Of a DNA stretch of 64,000 nt, positions 1 to 9,022 are shown piece after piece; positions within the stretch are counted from its first letter, which is position 1; every line of letters begins with the position of its first letter. The position numbers and the translations under genes were made by a program. The DNA comes from UBA1479 sp038109305 (GTDB taxonomy: Bacteria > Pseudomonadota > Alphaproteobacteria > Rhodospirillales > Casp-alpha2), in assembly GCA_038109305.1 (NCBI GenBank), contig JAYNIR010000002.1, positions 186,001-250,000 of the forward strand, read 5' to 3'. Below the pieces are notes generated by a model. The model was not told where the DNA came from, ran no database searches, and worked only from the letters and a program-made list of their open reading frames with translations.

Positions 1-4
1 CCGT

Positions 5-255
5 CTAACCCTCTGGATTTTTGCGCTGGACGTATTCCAACCCCTCGAACAGATTCGGCAGCTGCTTCAGCGCATGGACGAGGTCATACACCATCGCGCC
101 GTGTGATGCACGCCGATAACGAAGTCTTCGACGTCCTGTTCCAGGTCGTCGAGCATTTTGATCGCGCCGGTGACCAGAACAATCAGGCCAACGGCAACGT
201 TGAGCCAGGGGTTATCGGTGATCCGCCTCAATACGCGTCCAAATTTATAAGCCAT
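5..255 (-). pseudogene. Small single-pass membrane protein, frameshifted
   Basis: The preferred start is the ATG at 255, eight bases after a GGGGGAG ribosome site. The reading frame gives a basic N-terminus and one hydrophobic segment (about residues 15-36), followed by acidic LEQDVED. The frame then stops early at 67. One base off, near 101-104, the sequence continues as a convincing soluble tail (YDLVHALKQLPNLFEGLEYV) ending at the TAG at 5-7. I therefore read it as one protein of roughly 80 residues broken by a single indel. No family is recognised. It lies leftward of the MFS gene and has the same orientation. Confidence 0.5.
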
Positions 256-328
256 GCGGGCGTCTCCCCCATCAGATGATGGCACTGATGCTAAACCGAA
301 TTGCCGGATCAGACCAACGGCGGCGCGA

Positions 329-1588
329 TTACCGGTTTTGCGTCCGGCCCGGCCCTGTCCTGACCAGGATAAACATCCCGGCGGTGCCGAGCGCCACCGC
401 GCCCGCCGTCACCAACCAACCCGCGTCGAACCCGCCCCAGTGATCGACCGCATAGCCGAACATCAAGGGCGCCGCCGCGGCGCAGGCGTGGGTCCACAGC
501 ATGTTGTAACCGACGGCGGAACCCGCCAGATGTGGTGACACCATCTCCACCTGGATTGCCTGGGCGACCGGCGCGAAAGACGCAATGGTCAGACCTAGGC
601 ACAGCGCCAACCCGAAGCCGAGAACAAACCCCCAGGCGTCCGTCAACAGCGCCATCAGGGCGAGAAATACCGCCGCCGCGACGCACATGAAGGTCATTGT
701 GATGATGCGCCGGCCGCCGAACGCCTTGTCGGAAATCACGCCCCAGCCGACGCGGCCGACGGCGCTGGCGGCTTGCGCGACGGCCATCGCGGTCGAAACG
801 GTCTGCTGGCCCATGCGCGCAGCGTCGGCCAGAAACAGCGTCAGAAACCCGAAGAAATTCGTCTGCCCCATGTTGATGACGCCGCCGCCGACGGCGAACG
901 CGGTGACCCGCCCGTCGGTCACCACGGCGGCGATGTTTTTGCGGGCGCCGCCGCCCCGGGTCGAAATCGGCACCAGGGTCAGACACAACAATCCGTTGAC
1001 CGCGATGATCCCGCCGACCGCCAGCATCAAGGACTGCCAGTTCACGGTCGCCGCCAAAAAGCCGCACGCCGCGCCCATCAGCCCGCCGATGGGCACGCCG
1101 ACCTGCTTAAGCCCCATGGCCGTGCCCCGCCGGTGCGCCGGGAACCATTCGAACACGCCCCGGGCCGTCGACGGGTTGAGCATGGAATACCCGACCCCCA
1201 TGAAGAACGCGGCAATCTGGCAGGTGGTGAAGTCCGGCGCGAAGCTGATCAACAGCGCCGCCGCGGCCATGATCGCGTGGCCGATGACCAGCGCCCACCC
1301 AACGCCCAGCTTATCCGTCACGCCGCCCGCCGGCACGGACCACACCGCCTGCCCGCTGTAATAGAACGACACGAACAACCCGAACTGAACGGCGGACAGA
1401 CTGAACGCTGCTGAAATCACCGGCGCCATCGACAGGATGGCGACTGAATTGGTCGTCCCCGCTGCGTGTGACGCGATCAACAGCGGCAGACGCGATTTCC
1501 AGGGATTGCCGCCGCCGGTATCGGGCGTGGATGCGGTGTTGTTTTTATTTTCCTGCGGGACGCCCGCCGGGTCTTCGGTCTTGGTCAA
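329..1588 (-). CDS. MFS transporter
   Basis: A 419-residue polytopic inner-membrane protein with about twelve hydrophobic segments in two halves. The loop after helix 4 has FEWFPAHRRGTAMGLKQVG, typical of NarK/OFA-like MFS carriers, and the second half has VGRVGWGVISDK. It probably imports or exports a small organic acid; the substrate cannot be told from sequence. The start is a TTG whose bases overlap the TGA stop of the phosphodiesterase upstream (TTGA at 1585-1588), so the two are translationally coupled. It is the last intact gene of the leftward operon that begins with the acyl-CoA dehydrogenase. Confidence 0.85.
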   Translation of the reverse strand: MTKTEDPAGVPQENKNNTASTPDTGGGNPWKSRLPLLIASHAAGTTNSVAILSMAPVISAAFSLSAVQFGLFVSFYYSGQAVWSVPAGGVTDKLGVGWALVIGHAIMAAAALLISFAPDFTTCQIAAFFMGVGYSMLNPSTARGVFEWFPAHRRGTAMGLKQVGVPIGGLMGAACGFLAATVNWQSLMLAVGGIIAVNGLLCLTLVPISTRGGGARKNIAAVVTDGRVTAFAVGGGVINMGQTNFFGFLTLFLADAARMGQQTVSTAMAVAQAASAVGRVGWGVISDKAFGGRRIITMTFMCVAAAVFLALMALLTDAWGFVLGFGLALCLGLTIASFAPVAQAIQVEMVSPHLAGSAVGYNMLWTHACAAAAPLMFGYAVDHWGGFDAGWLVTAGAVALGTAGMFILVRTGPGRTQNR

Positions 1589-2847
1589 TGCAAAGGCGCC
1601 CCGTCCATATCGTCATGGGGTTGCCCCAGATGTTTTAGGATCGTCGGGGCCAGGTCGACGGCCGAAGTCGGGTCAAGGCACTCGCTGCCCGCCCGGTGGC
1701 CGCCGCCGACGGCGAGCGCGAAGGGGTTCTGTTCGAACCGGCCCATGCCGCCGTGCTGGCCGCAGCCGTCGTTGATGGAAATCTTGAGCGTGCCCTGCAC
1801 CGCGACGGAACACCCGGGCACGCCGAAGTCGTTTTCGTCTTCCGTCGACGCCCCCATGACGGCGATGCGGGGGCCTTCGTCCACCGGCATGCCGACGAGC
1901 GCCAGATCGGCGCCCGACACCACGCCGCCGAACCGCGGATCATTCCTGAGAAAGTCGACGATGGCCCCTTCGCGTTCCAGCGCGGCGTCAGACAGATATA
2001 CCGTCGCCGACAGGCCCTGCGACGCGACGACGACGTCGCGGTTGCCGACGCCGTCCTTCAACCCCGCCGCGATCAGCATGGCGTCCAGGTCGACCGTTTC
2101 CGTCACCGTTTCGTGCCCGTGGTCGGACGCGCAGATCAGCAGAATGTTTTCACCACTCGGGTCAAGCTCGGCGATGCGGTCGGCAACGCGCCCGGCGTTC
2201 ATGTCCGCGTTGGCGAGGACCTCCAGGTGCTCCGGCGATCCCAACGCCACCGCGTGCTGGGTGTGGTCCGGCTCGCACTGCCACAGGACCGCAAACACCG
2301 GCCCGCTGTCGGCCGGTCCCAATACGTCGGCGAGAAACTTATCCGTCAGCGCCGTGTCGCCCGCCGCGTCATGGCTCATCCCCGTCGGCGGCAGCGCCGC
2401 GCGGCCGGGCCCCTGGCTGAACGACCGGTGATAGATGTGTCCATGGCCGTCCGGGTCGTGGAACATGGCCGCGCCCGGCGACACGTTGGACCAGATTTCA
2501 ACCCCGCCCTCGGCCTTCAGCCGTTCGGCCAGCGTCGGCGTCTTGAGCGTCCGGCCCCGCGCTTTTTCCAACTTTTCCCGGAACCCCGGCGGGCCGACGC
2601 TGAACACCTCGAGCCCCTCGCCCAGGTCCAGCGCGATGGCGTTGCCTTCGAGCCCATGGCGCGCCGGATGGCAGCCGGTGGCGATGGATGCCGCCGTGGT
2701 CCGCGTGGTCGACGGATAGACACTCCGATGATTGGCGTAAAACCGCCCGCGCTCCTTAATCCGCCACAGGTTCGGCGTCCAGTCGGGGCGGATCATGTCG
2801 GCGCGAAGCCCGTCGCAGATCACCAGGATGGCGCGTTTGGTGGGCAT
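1585..2847 (-). CDS. Type I phosphodiesterase / nucleotide pyrophosphatase family protein
   Basis: 420 residues of the alkaline-phosphatase superfamily. The metal-binding aspartate is in ICDGLRADMI near the N-terminus, the likely threonine nucleophile in YPSTTRTTAASIATG (about residues 44-58), and the second metal site in SDHGHE. These enzymes hydrolyse phosphodiester or phosphonate esters with two zinc ions. There is no clear signal peptide, so it is probably cytoplasmic. It sits between RidA and the MFS gene, and its stop overlaps the MFS start. Its role in this acyl-CoA operon is unknown. Confidence 0.85.
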   Translation of the reverse strand: MPTKRAILVICDGLRADMIRPDWTPNLWRIKERGRFYANHRSVYPSTTRTTAASIATGCHPARHGLEGNAIALDLGEGLEVFSVGPPGFREKLEKARGRTLKTPTLAERLKAEGGVEIWSNVSPGAAMFHDPDGHGHIYHRSFSQGPGRAALPPTGMSHDAAGDTALTDKFLADVLGPADSGPVFAVLWQCEPDHTQHAVALGSPEHLEVLANADMNAGRVADRIAELDPSGENILLICASDHGHETVTETVDLDAMLIAAGLKDGVGNRDVVVASQGLSATVYLSDAALEREGAIVDFLRNDPRFGGVVSGADLALVGMPVDEGPRIAVMGASTEDENDFGVPGCSVAVQGTLKISINDGCGQHGGMGRFEQNPFALAVGGGHRAGSECLDPTSAVDLAPTILKHLGQPHDDMDGAPLH

Positions 2848-2884
2848 CGTGGTCTCGTTCCTTATATTCGCGCAGCGATTGCGA

Positions 2885-3226
2885 CTAACGCGCCGCCGTC
2901 ACCATGATCTCGACCTTGTATTCGGGTGCCGCGAGTTTTGATTCGACGCACGCGCGGGCGGGTTTGTGTTCCGGATGGACCCAGGCGTCATATACCTGAT
3001 TCATTTCGGCGAACGTCGACATGTCGGTCAGCCAGATCGTGACCTGCAGGACTTTTGATTTATCCGATCCCATTTCGGCCAGATAGCCGTCGATGGCGGC
3101 GAGTATCGCCGTGGTCTGTTCGGCGACCGACGCGCCCTTGGCGACCTGTCCCGCCAGATAAACGGTGGTGTCGGTGGCGACGACCTGGCTCATGCGGGCG
3201 TTTGAATGTTTGCGTTCGATTGTCAT
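2885..3226 (-). CDS. ridA: RidA family enamine/imine deaminase
   Basis: 113 residues from the ATG at 3226, which has AAGGGAG at the right distance; a longer upstream frame lacks a ribosome site. The sequence has the family's trimer-core features: SQVVATDTTVYLAGQVA near the N-terminus, and a C-terminal CVESKLAAPEYKVEIMV containing the conserved acidic residue of the active cleft. RidA proteins hydrolyse reactive enamines and imines to ketones and ammonia. It is placed between the acyl-CoA synthetase and the phosphodiesterase in one leftward operon. The gene ends at a normal TAG, which shows that TAG terminates translation in this genome. Confidence 0.88.
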   Translation of the reverse strand: MTIERKHSNARMSQVVATDTTVYLAGQVAKGASVAEQTTAILAAIDGYLAEMGSDKSKVLQVTIWLTDMSTFAEMNQVYDAWVHPEHKPARACVESKLAAPEYKVEIMVTAAR

Positions 3227-3291
3227 TTTTATCGCTCCCTTATCGGATATCCTTGTGGTCGGATGTCGTTGTGGCGCCGAGGATACGCCGA

Positions 3292-5367
3292 TCACGTCAC
3301 GGTTCCTAGACGCATGAGCGCATCGACGGCGACGACGCCCTCGCCTTCGCCTCGCACCATCAGCGGATTGATCTCGGCCTCCAGGACTTTCGGCTGGACC
3401 AGCGCCAGCCGCGACAGCGCCGCCACGGCGCGGGCGAGTGCGGCCAGGTCGCCAGCCGGTTTACCGCGGAAGCCCCTGAGCGGCGTCAATCCTTTGACTT
3501 CATAAATCATCTCAAGCGCCTCATCCTCGGTCACCGGCGCGACGCGCACCGCCGCATCGTCATAAACCTCCGCCATGATGCCGCCCGGACCGACCAGGAC
3601 GATGGGTCCGGCCTCCGTATCATGACGGTATCCGGCGATGACCTCGCCGATGATGGCGCCGCCCGCCATTTCCTGAACCAGCACGCCTTCCGCTTCCGGT
3701 GCGGCGGTAAGAAGGCTCTCGACCTCGCCCCATAGGGCGTCGGGCGTGTCGATGCCGAGCCGCACCAACCCTCGTTCCGTCTTGTGCTGAATGGCGCGGC
3801 CCAAAATTTTCGCGGCCACCGGATAAGCCAGGTCGACGGGCTCCCCCGGTCCTTTCACCACTTGCGCGCGGGCGATGGGCACACCCAAGGCTTCGAACAC
3901 AAGGCTCGCCTCCCGCTCGTTCAAGACCGCGTGTTCGCATTTTTTCAACGCGGCATCGGCGGCGGACACGTCGGCGGCTTTCGTTTCGGCGCGCGGGCCC
4001 CGCCAGTTAAGGAACGCCATCACCGCGTCGGCGCAGGCCTCGGGCGTGCGGAAGTTTGCGATACCCGCCTGTTGCAGCAAGGCGAGCGACCGGTCGGCCT
4101 GCGGCGCGATGAAGGCGGCGACGGGTTTTTCGGCGACGGTGGCTTTCTCGACAATCGGGGCGACGGCCAATTCGGGCTTGAACTGGCCGGACGATCCGAC
4201 GACGGCGACGACGGCGTCGATCCCGTCATCGATCAGCAGATTTTCTAACGCCGCGCCGTAGACGCCTTCGCGCGTGCCGGCCATGGTCAGGTCGACGATG
4301 GGGCCGCGGCCGATTTCAAGCCCGTGAGATCGGAGCGCATCGCGCACACGGTCCGGCGCCGGCACCAGCGTCGCACCCAGCGCACCCAGCCGGTCGGCGA
4401 CGGACGCAGCCCCCCCGCCCGTCGTCGTTACCACGGCGACCCGTTTGCCCCGGGGCGGCGCGTGGTTCAAAAACAGCGGCGGCGCTTCGAGCAATCCTTC
4501 GAGCATGTCCACCCGGGCGATGCCGTGGGCCTGGAAAAACGCATCGGCGGCCTTGGCCGGGCCGGCAATGGCCCCGGAATGGCTCAAGGCCAGTTCGCGC
4601 CCGGCGTCCGACCGGCCGAGCTTGTAGGCCAGCACCGGCTTGCCCGCCGCGTGCGCCCGCCGTGCCGTGGCGGCCCATTGGCCGCTGTCGCGCACGGCTT
4701 CGACAAACAGCAGAATGGCCTGGGTCTTGTTGTCTTCGGCCAACAGGTCGATCAGTTCACCGACGCTGAGGTCGCATTCGTTGCCGACGCTGATCATCCG
4801 GGCGAAGCCGATGCCCCGGGCAGCACCTCTGGATAAAAGCGTGCCGAGGATCGTGCCGCTTTGCGAAATCAGGCTCAGGCCGCCCGGCTCGATCCCCGCC
4901 ATTTCCAAGACCGCGTTGACCGACAGCGTGAGTCGCGAAGCCGGATGGATCACCCCCATGGAATTGGGGCCGATCAGACGGACACCCCATTCCCGGGCGG
5001 TTTCGACCAGCCTGGCTTGCAGCGCCCGCCCGCCGTCGCCGGTTTCAGCAAACCCGTCGGAATAGATGGTGGCGACGGGCACGCCCTTTTTTCCGCAGTC
5101 GATGATGGCGTCGATCACCGCCGGCGCGGGCACCATGACGAAGGCGTGGTCGACCGGGCTCGGCACATCGGAAACGGATTTGAATGCCTTGGCGCCCTGC
5201 ACCTGATCGCGGGCCGGATTGATGGGATAGACCTCGCCCAGATAGCCGTGCGCATTCAAAAACCGCTGCGGCCGGCCCGAGTTCTTGCCCGGATCGCCCG
5301 ACGCCCCGATGAGCGCCACGCCCCGGGGCTCGAACAGCGCCTTCGCAAGGGTTGTCCGGTCGGTCAT
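3292..5367 (-). CDS. Acetate--CoA ligase (ADP-forming) family acyl-CoA synthetase
   Basis: 691 residues with the alpha and beta halves of ADP-forming acyl-CoA synthetase fused. The N-terminal CoA-binding Rossmann domain has GVALIGASGDPGKNSGRP. Succinyl-CoA-synthetase-like domains follow with IGPNSMGV and the phosphohistidine segment ALSHSGAIAG. An ATP-grasp domain begins near residue 470. The enzyme interconverts acyl-CoA, ADP and Pi with the acid and ATP. The histidine neighbourhood is SHSGAIAG where many homologues have SHTGALAG. It is immediately downstream of the acyl-CoA dehydrogenase (7 bp gap), so the pair probably activates and oxidises the same organic acid, which I cannot identify. 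Confidence 0.88.
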   Translation of the reverse strand: MTDRTTLAKALFEPRGVALIGASGDPGKNSGRPQRFLNAHGYLGEVYPINPARDQVQGAKAFKSVSDVPSPVDHAFVMVPAPAVIDAIIDCGKKGVPVATIYSDGFAETGDGGRALQARLVETAREWGVRLIGPNSMGVIHPASRLTLSVNAVLEMAGIEPGGLSLISQSGTILGTLLSRGAARGIGFARMISVGNECDLSVGELIDLLAEDNKTQAILLFVEAVRDSGQWAATARRAHAAGKPVLAYKLGRSDAGRELALSHSGAIAGPAKAADAFFQAHGIARVDMLEGLLEAPPLFLNHAPPRGKRVAVVTTTGGGAASVADRLGALGATLVPAPDRVRDALRSHGLEIGRGPIVDLTMAGTREGVYGAALENLLIDDGIDAVVAVVGSSGQFKPELAVAPIVEKATVAEKPVAAFIAPQADRSLALLQQAGIANFRTPEACADAVMAFLNWRGPRAETKAADVSAADAALKKCEHAVLNEREASLVFEALGVPIARAQVVKGPGEPVDLAYPVAAKILGRAIQHKTERGLVRLGIDTPDALWGEVESLLTAAPEAEGVLVQEMAGGAIIGEVIAGYRHDTEAGPIVLVGPGGIMAEVYDDAAVRVAPVTEDEALEMIYEVKGLTPLRGFRGKPAGDLAALARAVAALSRLALVQPKVLEAEINPLMVRGEGEGVVAVDALMRLGTVT

Positions 5368-5374
5368 CGGCCGG

Positions 5375-6535
5375 TCAGTCCTTATCGCCCGGCGGGCGCT
5401 GGGAGAAACGCCGTTCGAACACGCCTTCGGCGATGCGGTTTTTCAGGATCTCCAAGGACCCGCCGGCGATCATCCAGCCCCGCGTCCGGCGGAAGCAGTA
5501 TTCGACCAGGCTTTCCTGGGAATATCCCGTGCCGCCCATGACCTGGAGCGCCTCCGACGCCACCCAGTGCCCCGCCTCGTTGCAGAAATGCTTGGCGATG
5601 GCCGTGTCCTGCGCCGACGGAAACCCGGCGTCGGCATTGACCGCCGCCCTGTATAAAAGCAACTGCGCGGCGTCGAGCCTGATCTTCATGTCCGCGAACT
5701 TCCACTGCAGGCCCTGAAATTCGGCCAGCGGGCGGCCGAATTGCTTGCGGGTCAGCGCATGGTCGCGGGCGATTTCGAAGGCCAGGCGGCCCAAAGCGAG
5801 GGAGCGCGAGGCATTGCCGATTCGCTCAACATTGAAGCCCGCGATCTGTTTTTTAAAGCCGCCTTCGCGCAAAAGGATGTTTTCCGGCGGCACGAAACAG
5901 TTGTCGAAAAACAACGGCGACCAGTCGTCGCCGCCCAGAAACGGCGTCGGTTTTCCGACTTCCAGACCCGGCGATCCTTTCGGGATAAGCACCGACCCGA
6001 TGCCGTCGACCCCCGGCGCGTACCGCACATAAACCAGAAAAACATCCGCCTCGGGCGAATGACTGGTGAAACACTTTTGACCGTTGATGCGGACGCCGTC
6101 GCCATCGGGCGTCGCCGTCGTTCTAAGGTCGGTGACGGCAGACCCGGCGTCCGGTTCGGTCATGCCGACGGCGATCAGTGTTTCGCCGGCCAAAAGCGGC
6201 TTCAAAAACCGGTCTTTCTGATCGTCCGTCGCATAGGCCGCAAGCACGCGAATCGCGCCGAAACTGCCGGCTTGGATGACATCGGCCGACCGCGGGCAGT
6301 GCATGGCGACTTCCTGGATAGCGATGACGGCGTCCATCAGCGTGCCGCCCTGTCCGCCGTCTTCTTCCGCCATGGTGATGCCGAGCAATCCGTTTTCCGC
6401 CATCAGCCTCGCCACGTCGCGGGGGTATTCGCCGGCGTGCGCGCGGGCCAGCGCGCCGTCGGCCAGATTGTCCCGGGCGAAGGCGCGGACGGCGTCCTGA
6501 AACAGGCGCTGTTCTTCGGTAAGGTCAAAGTTCAT
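5375..6535 (-). CDS. Acyl-CoA dehydrogenase
   Basis: 386 residues starting at MNFDLTEEQ; an upstream in-frame ATG would add 25 residues of non-family sequence that run through the promoter palindrome. The helical N-terminal domain, the middle beta domain (MTEPDAGSAVTDLRT, FAD-binding) and the C-terminal domain (RKQFGRPLAEFQ; QVMGGTGYSQESLVEYCFRR) are all present. It oxidises an acyl-CoA to the enoyl-CoA with electrons passing to ETF. It is the first gene of the leftward operon, with a TTGTATACAA palindrome just before its start. Confidence 0.9.
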   Translation of the reverse strand: MNFDLTEEQRLFQDAVRAFARDNLADGALARAHAGEYPRDVARLMAENGLLGITMAEEDGGQGGTLMDAVIAIQEVAMHCPRSADVIQAGSFGAIRVLAAYATDDQKDRFLKPLLAGETLIAVGMTEPDAGSAVTDLRTTATPDGDGVRINGQKCFTSHSPEADVFLVYVRYAPGVDGIGSVLIPKGSPGLEVGKPTPFLGGDDWSPLFFDNCFVPPENILLREGGFKKQIAGFNVERIGNASRSLALGRLAFEIARDHALTRKQFGRPLAEFQGLQWKFADMKIRLDAAQLLLYRAAVNADAGFPSAQDTAIAKHFCNEAGHWVASEALQVMGGTGYSQESLVEYCFRRTRGWMIAGGSLEILKNRIAEGVFERRFSQRPPGDKD

Positions 6536-6542
6536 TTCTGGA

Positions 6543-6552
6543 TTGTATACAA
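6543..6552. promoter_or_regulatory. GntR (FadR-subfamily)-type operator palindrome
   Basis: A perfect ten-base palindrome TTGTATACAA lies 8 bp before the acyl-CoA dehydrogenase start. It matches the published FadR-subfamily pattern yGTA-TAC-r. Identical or near-identical copies lie at 53412 and 58128, also in front of catabolic genes. Confidence 0.5.
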
Positions 6553-6639
6553 AATGACCGGACCGTTGAAAGCCGGGATAACCGCTTGAAGGGCGTAAAC
6601 TTTCGTCCACAAAAAAAATTGCCGCGGGGGGTCAAAATT

Positions 6640-6780
6640 TTCTTTGAAAAACCCGAAATCGGGTATACGAAGCCCTCCTTACGTTCCCGCGTCCAGCGGT
6701 GAACGGGGATTGTGATTTGCCAATGGTGTGGCCCCCTCCCGGACTTCGGTCCGGTGGGCCAGTATAGGAGGTTCCATGCG
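6640..6780 (+). promoter_or_regulatory. Structured 5' leader of the ornithine decarboxylase gene (speF-leader-like)
   Basis: The leader contains a perfect hairpin with a TTCG tetraloop: CCGGAC 6739-6744 pairs with GTCCGG 6749-6754. GGCCC 6730-6734 pairs with GGGCC 6756-6760 as an outer stem. CCTCC at 6735-6739 could instead pair with the Shine-Dalgarno GGAGG at 6767-6771, giving two mutually exclusive folds. A second stem is possible upstream (TTCCCG with CGGGGA, about 6684-6709). Conserved leader RNAs called speF are known in front of alphaproteobacterial ornithine decarboxylase genes; position and gene fit, but I cannot test the covariance model. Confidence 0.5.
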
Positions 6781-7959
6781 TTGGAAAACTTTCTCAGCTC
6801 CCCGGACGTAGTCCGCGTCAAACTGCCCCGAAATCCGGTTTTCTGCGTGCGCCCCGCCATGGCGGCCCGGGCGGGGGAATGGTTTTGCGCCAATTTTCCC
6901 GGCAAGACCTTTTTCGCCGTCAAGGCAAACCCATCGCCCTGGCTTTTAAGCGCCCTGATGTCCGGCGGGCTCAAAAAATTTGAAACCGCCTCGATCAAGG
7001 AAATCCGCCTTGTGCGATCATTGTCGCCCAAAGCGGAAATCGCCTTCATGCATCCGGTCAAGGCGCCGGAATCGATCGCCGAAGCATACTTCGAGCACGG
7101 CGTCCGCGCCTTCGCGCTGGATAGCGAGGCCGAGCTTCGCAAGATTCTGAAGGCGACCGAAAACGCCCGCGATCTGACGCTCTGTGTGCGTCTGTCGGTG
7201 CCGGGCGGGGCGGCGGAAATTCCGCTGTCCGCCAAATTCGGCGCCCGCGGCGGCGAGGCCGAGGCGCTGTTGCGGAAAACCCGCCAGGTTGCGGAACGGC
7301 TCGGTGCGTGTTTTCACGTCGGCAGCCAGACCGCCGATCCGCAGGCCTTCCCGACGGCGCTGCAGTCGGTCCAGCAGGCGGTCGTCCGCGCAGGCGTCAT
7401 CCTCGACGTGCTCGACGTCGGCGGCGGCTTCCCCGCGACCTATCCCGGCATGACGCCGCCGCCCATGGGCGCGTTCGTCGACGCCATCGAGCAGTATATC
7501 GAGACCACCATGCTGGTGCCCGAGAACTGCGAGTTGTGGTGCGAACCCGGCCGGGCGCTTTCGGCCGAGGCCGCGTCGCTGATCGTTCGGGTGGAACACC
7601 GCTCCGGCACCGCGCTTTACATCAACGACGGCGTGTTCGGCGCATTGTTCGACGCGGGGCCGCTGGGTTGGCGCTATCCGGTCCGTCACCTGGGCAACCC
7701 GGACGGGACCGGACCGATGGGCGAATTCAGTTTCTTCGGTCCGACCTGCGACGACTTCGACATCATGCGCGGCCCGTTCCTGCTGCCCGAAACCACCGAT
7801 GTGGGCGACTACATCGAAATCGGGATGCTGGGCGCCTATGGGTCGACCATGCGCAGCGACTTTAACGGCTTCGCCACCCATGAAGACGTTATTGTCGAGG
7901 ACATGCCGTTCCAGACCCGTTTCGGCCAGGACCGTATCGCAGCTGCCTCACGCGGCTAA
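6781..7959 (+). CDS. Ornithine/lysine decarboxylase, PLP fold type III
   Basis: 392 residues from the TTG at 6781, nine bases after AGGAGG (6766-6771). An in-frame ATG at 6712 has no ribosome site and would translate the leader hairpin. It has the alanine-racemase-like barrel with PLP lysine K48 in FFAVKAN, HVGSQT, the phosphate-binding GGGFPATYPG, E255 in CEPGRALS and the substrate cysteine C323 in GPTCDDFD. It decarboxylates ornithine to putrescine, possibly also lysine to cadaverine. It is the first gene of an operon with a deoxyhypusine-synthase-like gene and a ureohydrolase, so it feeds polyamine synthesis. An out-of-frame ATG at 6776 overlaps the start region. Confidence 0.88.
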   Translation: MENFLSSPDVVRVKLPRNPVFCVRPAMAARAGEWFCANFPGKTFFAVKANPSPWLLSALMSGGLKKFETASIKEIRLVRSLSPKAEIAFMHPVKAPESIAEAYFEHGVRAFALDSEAELRKILKATENARDLTLCVRLSVPGGAAEIPLSAKFGARGGEAEALLRKTRQVAERLGACFHVGSQTADPQAFPTALQSVQQAVVRAGVILDVLDVGGGFPATYPGMTPPPMGAFVDAIEQYIETTMLVPENCELWCEPGRALSAEAASLIVRVEHRSGTALYINDGVFGALFDAGPLGWRYPVRHLGNPDGTGPMGEFSFFGPTCDDFDIMRGPFLLPETTDVGDYIEIGMLGAYGSTMRSDFNGFATHEDVIVEDMPFQTRFGQDRIAAASRG

Positions 7960-7984
7960 CCGACGCAACCGAGAGACCATTGCC

Positions 7985-9022
7985 ATGAGCAACAACCGCA
8001 AGGCCGCCTTGCTGGCGGACGAAGTAACCCATATTGACATCACGTCATTCGACGCCCGGCCGATCATTTCGGCCATGCAGGGGATGTCTTTTTCGTCCCG
8101 CGACCTGGCGCGCGCGGCGTCCATTTATAACGACATGCTGTCGGACCGTGATTGCACCATCATGCTGACGCTCGCGGGCTCCACATCCGCCGGCGGCTGC
8201 ATGGACCTGTACGCCGACCTGTTGAAGAACAACATGATCGATTGCGTCGTCGCCACCGGGGCGTCCATCGTCGACATGGATTTCTTCGAAGGTATGGGCT
8301 TCAAGCACTATCAGGCGAAGGATTCCATCGCCGACGACACGCTCCGCGACCTGTTGATCGACCGCATCTACGACACCTACATCGACGAAGAAGACCTTCA
8401 GGCCTGCGACCACACCATCGGTGAGATTGCCGACAGCCTGCCCCCGGGCCCCTATTCTTCGCGCGCGTTCATCCGTGAAATGGGCCGCTATCTGTCGGAG
8501 CACGGCAAGAAGGAAAACAGCCTGGTGAAGCTCGCGTTCGAACGCGACGTGCCGATCTTCTGCCCGGCGTTTTCCGACTCGTCCGCCGGCTTCGGCCTGG
8601 TCAAGCATCAGGTCAACCGGATCGCCGAAAAGAAACCATACCTGTCGATCGATTCCGTCGCCGACTTCCGCGAACTGACGCAGATCAAGATCGAAGCCGG
8701 AACCACCGGTCTTTTGATGATCGGCGGCGGCGTACCCAAGAACTTCGCGCAAGACACGGTCGTCTGCGCCGAAATCCTGGGCCACGACGATGTCGAAATG
8801 CACAAGTACGCGGTGCAGATCACCGTCGCCGACGCGCGCGACGGGGCGTGCTCGTCCTCGACGCTCAAGGAAGCGTGCTCGTGGGGCAAGGTCTCCCTCG
8901 CGCAGGAACAGATGGTCTTTGCCGAAGCGACGACGGTGCTGCCGCTTTTGGCGTCCGACGCCTATCATCAGGGCAATTGGCAGGGCCGCAAGGAACGCCG
9001 GCTCGCCAAACTGTTCCAATGA
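7985..9022 (+). CDS. Deoxyhypusine synthase-like protein
   Basis: 345 residues from the ATG at 7985 (GAGAGACC upstream). It belongs to the NAD-dependent deoxyhypusine synthase family: MLTLAGSTSAGG near the N-terminus, the glycine-rich GTTGLLMIGGGVPKNF, and the catalytic lysine K302 in KEACSWGKV, the residue that carries the aminobutyl group in eukaryotic enzymes. Bacteria lack eIF5A, so the acceptor is probably a small amine. By analogy with plant homospermidine synthases, which arose from this family, transfer to putrescine or another amine is plausible (inference). It is co-transcribed with the decarboxylase, and its stop overlaps the next start (ATGA at 9019-9022). Confidence 0.85.
   Translation: MSNNRKAALLADEVTHIDITSFDARPIISAMQGMSFSSRDLARAASIYNDMLSDRDCTIMLTLAGSTSAGGCMDLYADLLKNNMIDCVVATGASIVDMDFFEGMGFKHYQAKDSIADDTLRDLLIDRIYDTYIDEEDLQACDHTIGEIADSLPPGPYSSRAFIREMGRYLSEHGKKENSLVKLAFERDVPIFCPAFSDSSAGFGLVKHQVNRIAEKKPYLSIDSVADFRELTQIKIEAGTTGLLMIGGGVPKNFAQDTVVCAEILGHDDVEMHKYAVQITVADARDGACSSSTLKEACSWGKVSLAQEQMVFAEATTVLPLLASDAYHQGNWQGRKERRLAKLFQ

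Noticed and set aside
6712..6780. ATG at 6712 as the start of the ornithine decarboxylase
   Set aside because: No ribosome site precedes it, and it would translate the leader hairpin; the TTG at 6781 has AGGAGG at ideal spacing.
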